Below are positions 63,561 through 64,000 of a stretch of 64,000 nt of DNA, in pieces. Position 1 is the stretch's first letter. Every line of letters starts with the position of its first letter. A program made the translations under genes and the position numbers. The stretch is from positions 2,852,001 through 2,916,000 of the forward strand of contig JBCAQO010000007.1 of the NCBI GenBank assembly GCA_039111635.1, written 5' to 3'. A model generated the notes under the pieces. It was given only the letters and a program-made list of their open reading frames with translations, ran no database searches and was not told the DNA's origin. The stretch is from Heterobasidion occidentale. Lineage: Eukaryota; Basidiomycota; Agaricomycetes; Russulales; Bondarzewiaceae.

Positions 63561-64000
63561 TCAAGCAACGATCTTCGTCGCCAACACCCCAAACACATCA
63601 ATTTCAGCAGCGCTGGTAACACTGCCCTCAGTCGCAGCGATGACCTTCTTCACAGCGGATCCCAACATGTAAGCCTGCCTGCTTTCCTCGTCGTAGAAGA
63701 CGCTGAAGACGCCAAAGGTGCTGGTGCCCGGCCAAGCGACAGCGTACCAGTAGGGCGTGCCGGCTTCACGAGCTACATCCTGTTCAAGACGCTACGATGG
63801 TCCAAGTTGACAGCCTGGACACAACATAGAGCGCGAATTCTATGGACTCACCAGCAGCGCCGCCTTGACGTCGCCTGCGTGTTCCGGCTTCGCGGTGAGC
63901 TTCACTCTGACGCCGAACTTGATTCCCGTCTTCGCATCCGGCGCGACTTTGTACGCCAGTAGATCGACCTTCTCTATCTTTGCAGGACCCTCGAAGAGTG
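63561..64000 (-). CDS. Third ABM/A-B barrel gene, 5' part outside the window
   Basis: The visible part is the second barrel: IKFGVRVKLTAKPEHAGDVK, an intron, then GTPYWYAVAWPGTSTFGVFS and FYDEESRQAYMLGSAVKKVI, ending EIDVFGVLATKIVA at the TGA (63561-63563). It is close in sequence to the gene at 61481-62252 and is on the same strand. The start lies beyond position 64000. It appears intact as far as seen. Confidence 0.8.

Overview
The window is nuclear DNA from a filamentous basidiomycete, most likely an Agaricomycete. Genes are dense, convergent or divergent, and cut by many 45-75 nt GT-AG introns. Protein types are fungal: chitin deacetylase with a Ser-rich GPI-type tail, AflY/questin-oxidase-like oxidoreductase, fungal DUF262 protein, and GH13 amylase with CBM20. 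I cannot name the species. I saw no transposon, virus, CRISPR array or bacterial operon.

Layout, left to right. 0.2-5.1 kb: a RhoGEF (minus). 5.7-7.4 kb: an unrecognised multi-exon gene (minus). 7.7-8.5 kb: a small SAP-like charged protein. 8.8-9.8 kb: a PhyH-type dioxygenase (minus). 10.5-12.6 kb: a Ca2+/H+ antiporter. 13.7-15.5 kb: an AflY/DUF4243 oxidoreductase. A tRNA-Ala(CGC) with an intron follows, then about 3.4 kb without a recognisable gene. 19.3-21.6 kb: chitin deacetylase. 22.9-23.5 kb: a small membrane protein. 23.9-25.2 kb: SEC13 (minus). 25.5-26.8 kb: HAL2/MET22 (minus). 27.1-30.3 kb: mitochondrial EF-G MEF1 (minus). 30.5-33.6 kb: alpha-amylase (minus). 34.8-35.5 kb: an HNH-like protein (minus). 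35.8-37.5 kb: the OMA1 peptidase. 37.5-39.1 kb: adrenodoxin reductase ARH1 (minus). 40.1-42.2 kb: a single-pass membrane protein. 42.5-43.8 kb: RAD10/ERCC1 (minus). 44.0 kb: tRNA-Glu(CTC). 44.3-49.5 kb: a WDR48/UAF1 homologue (minus). 49.7-50.9 kb: exosome RRP45. 52.0-54.4 kb: an F-box-like protein (minus). 55.5-57.5 kb: a DUF262 (GmrSD-type) protein (minus). 57.7-60.3 kb: MAD1. 60.7-61.2 kb: complex I 9.5-kDa subunit (minus). 61.5-64.0 kb: a tandem array of A/B-barrel (ABM-like) genes with a decayed middle copy.

Most genes are unrelated housekeeping functions: secretion, mitochondria, repair, RNA decay, mitosis. Four act in mitochondria (MEF1, OMA1, ARH1, complex I subunit). RAD10 and the UAF1 homologue are neighbours and both serve DNA repair in other organisms, but nothing shows co-regulation.

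Three patterns cut across the annotation. First, about ten otherwise conserved genes switch reading frame by one base inside a domain, which fits unpolished long-read assembly better than real decay. Second, composition is strongly heterogeneous: a very GC-rich, CpG-rich block (about 44.3-56.0 kb) meets abruptly a stretch of at least 610 bp with no CG dinucleotide at all, inside the DUF262 gene. Third, three introns can only be spliced in frame with GC donor sites.
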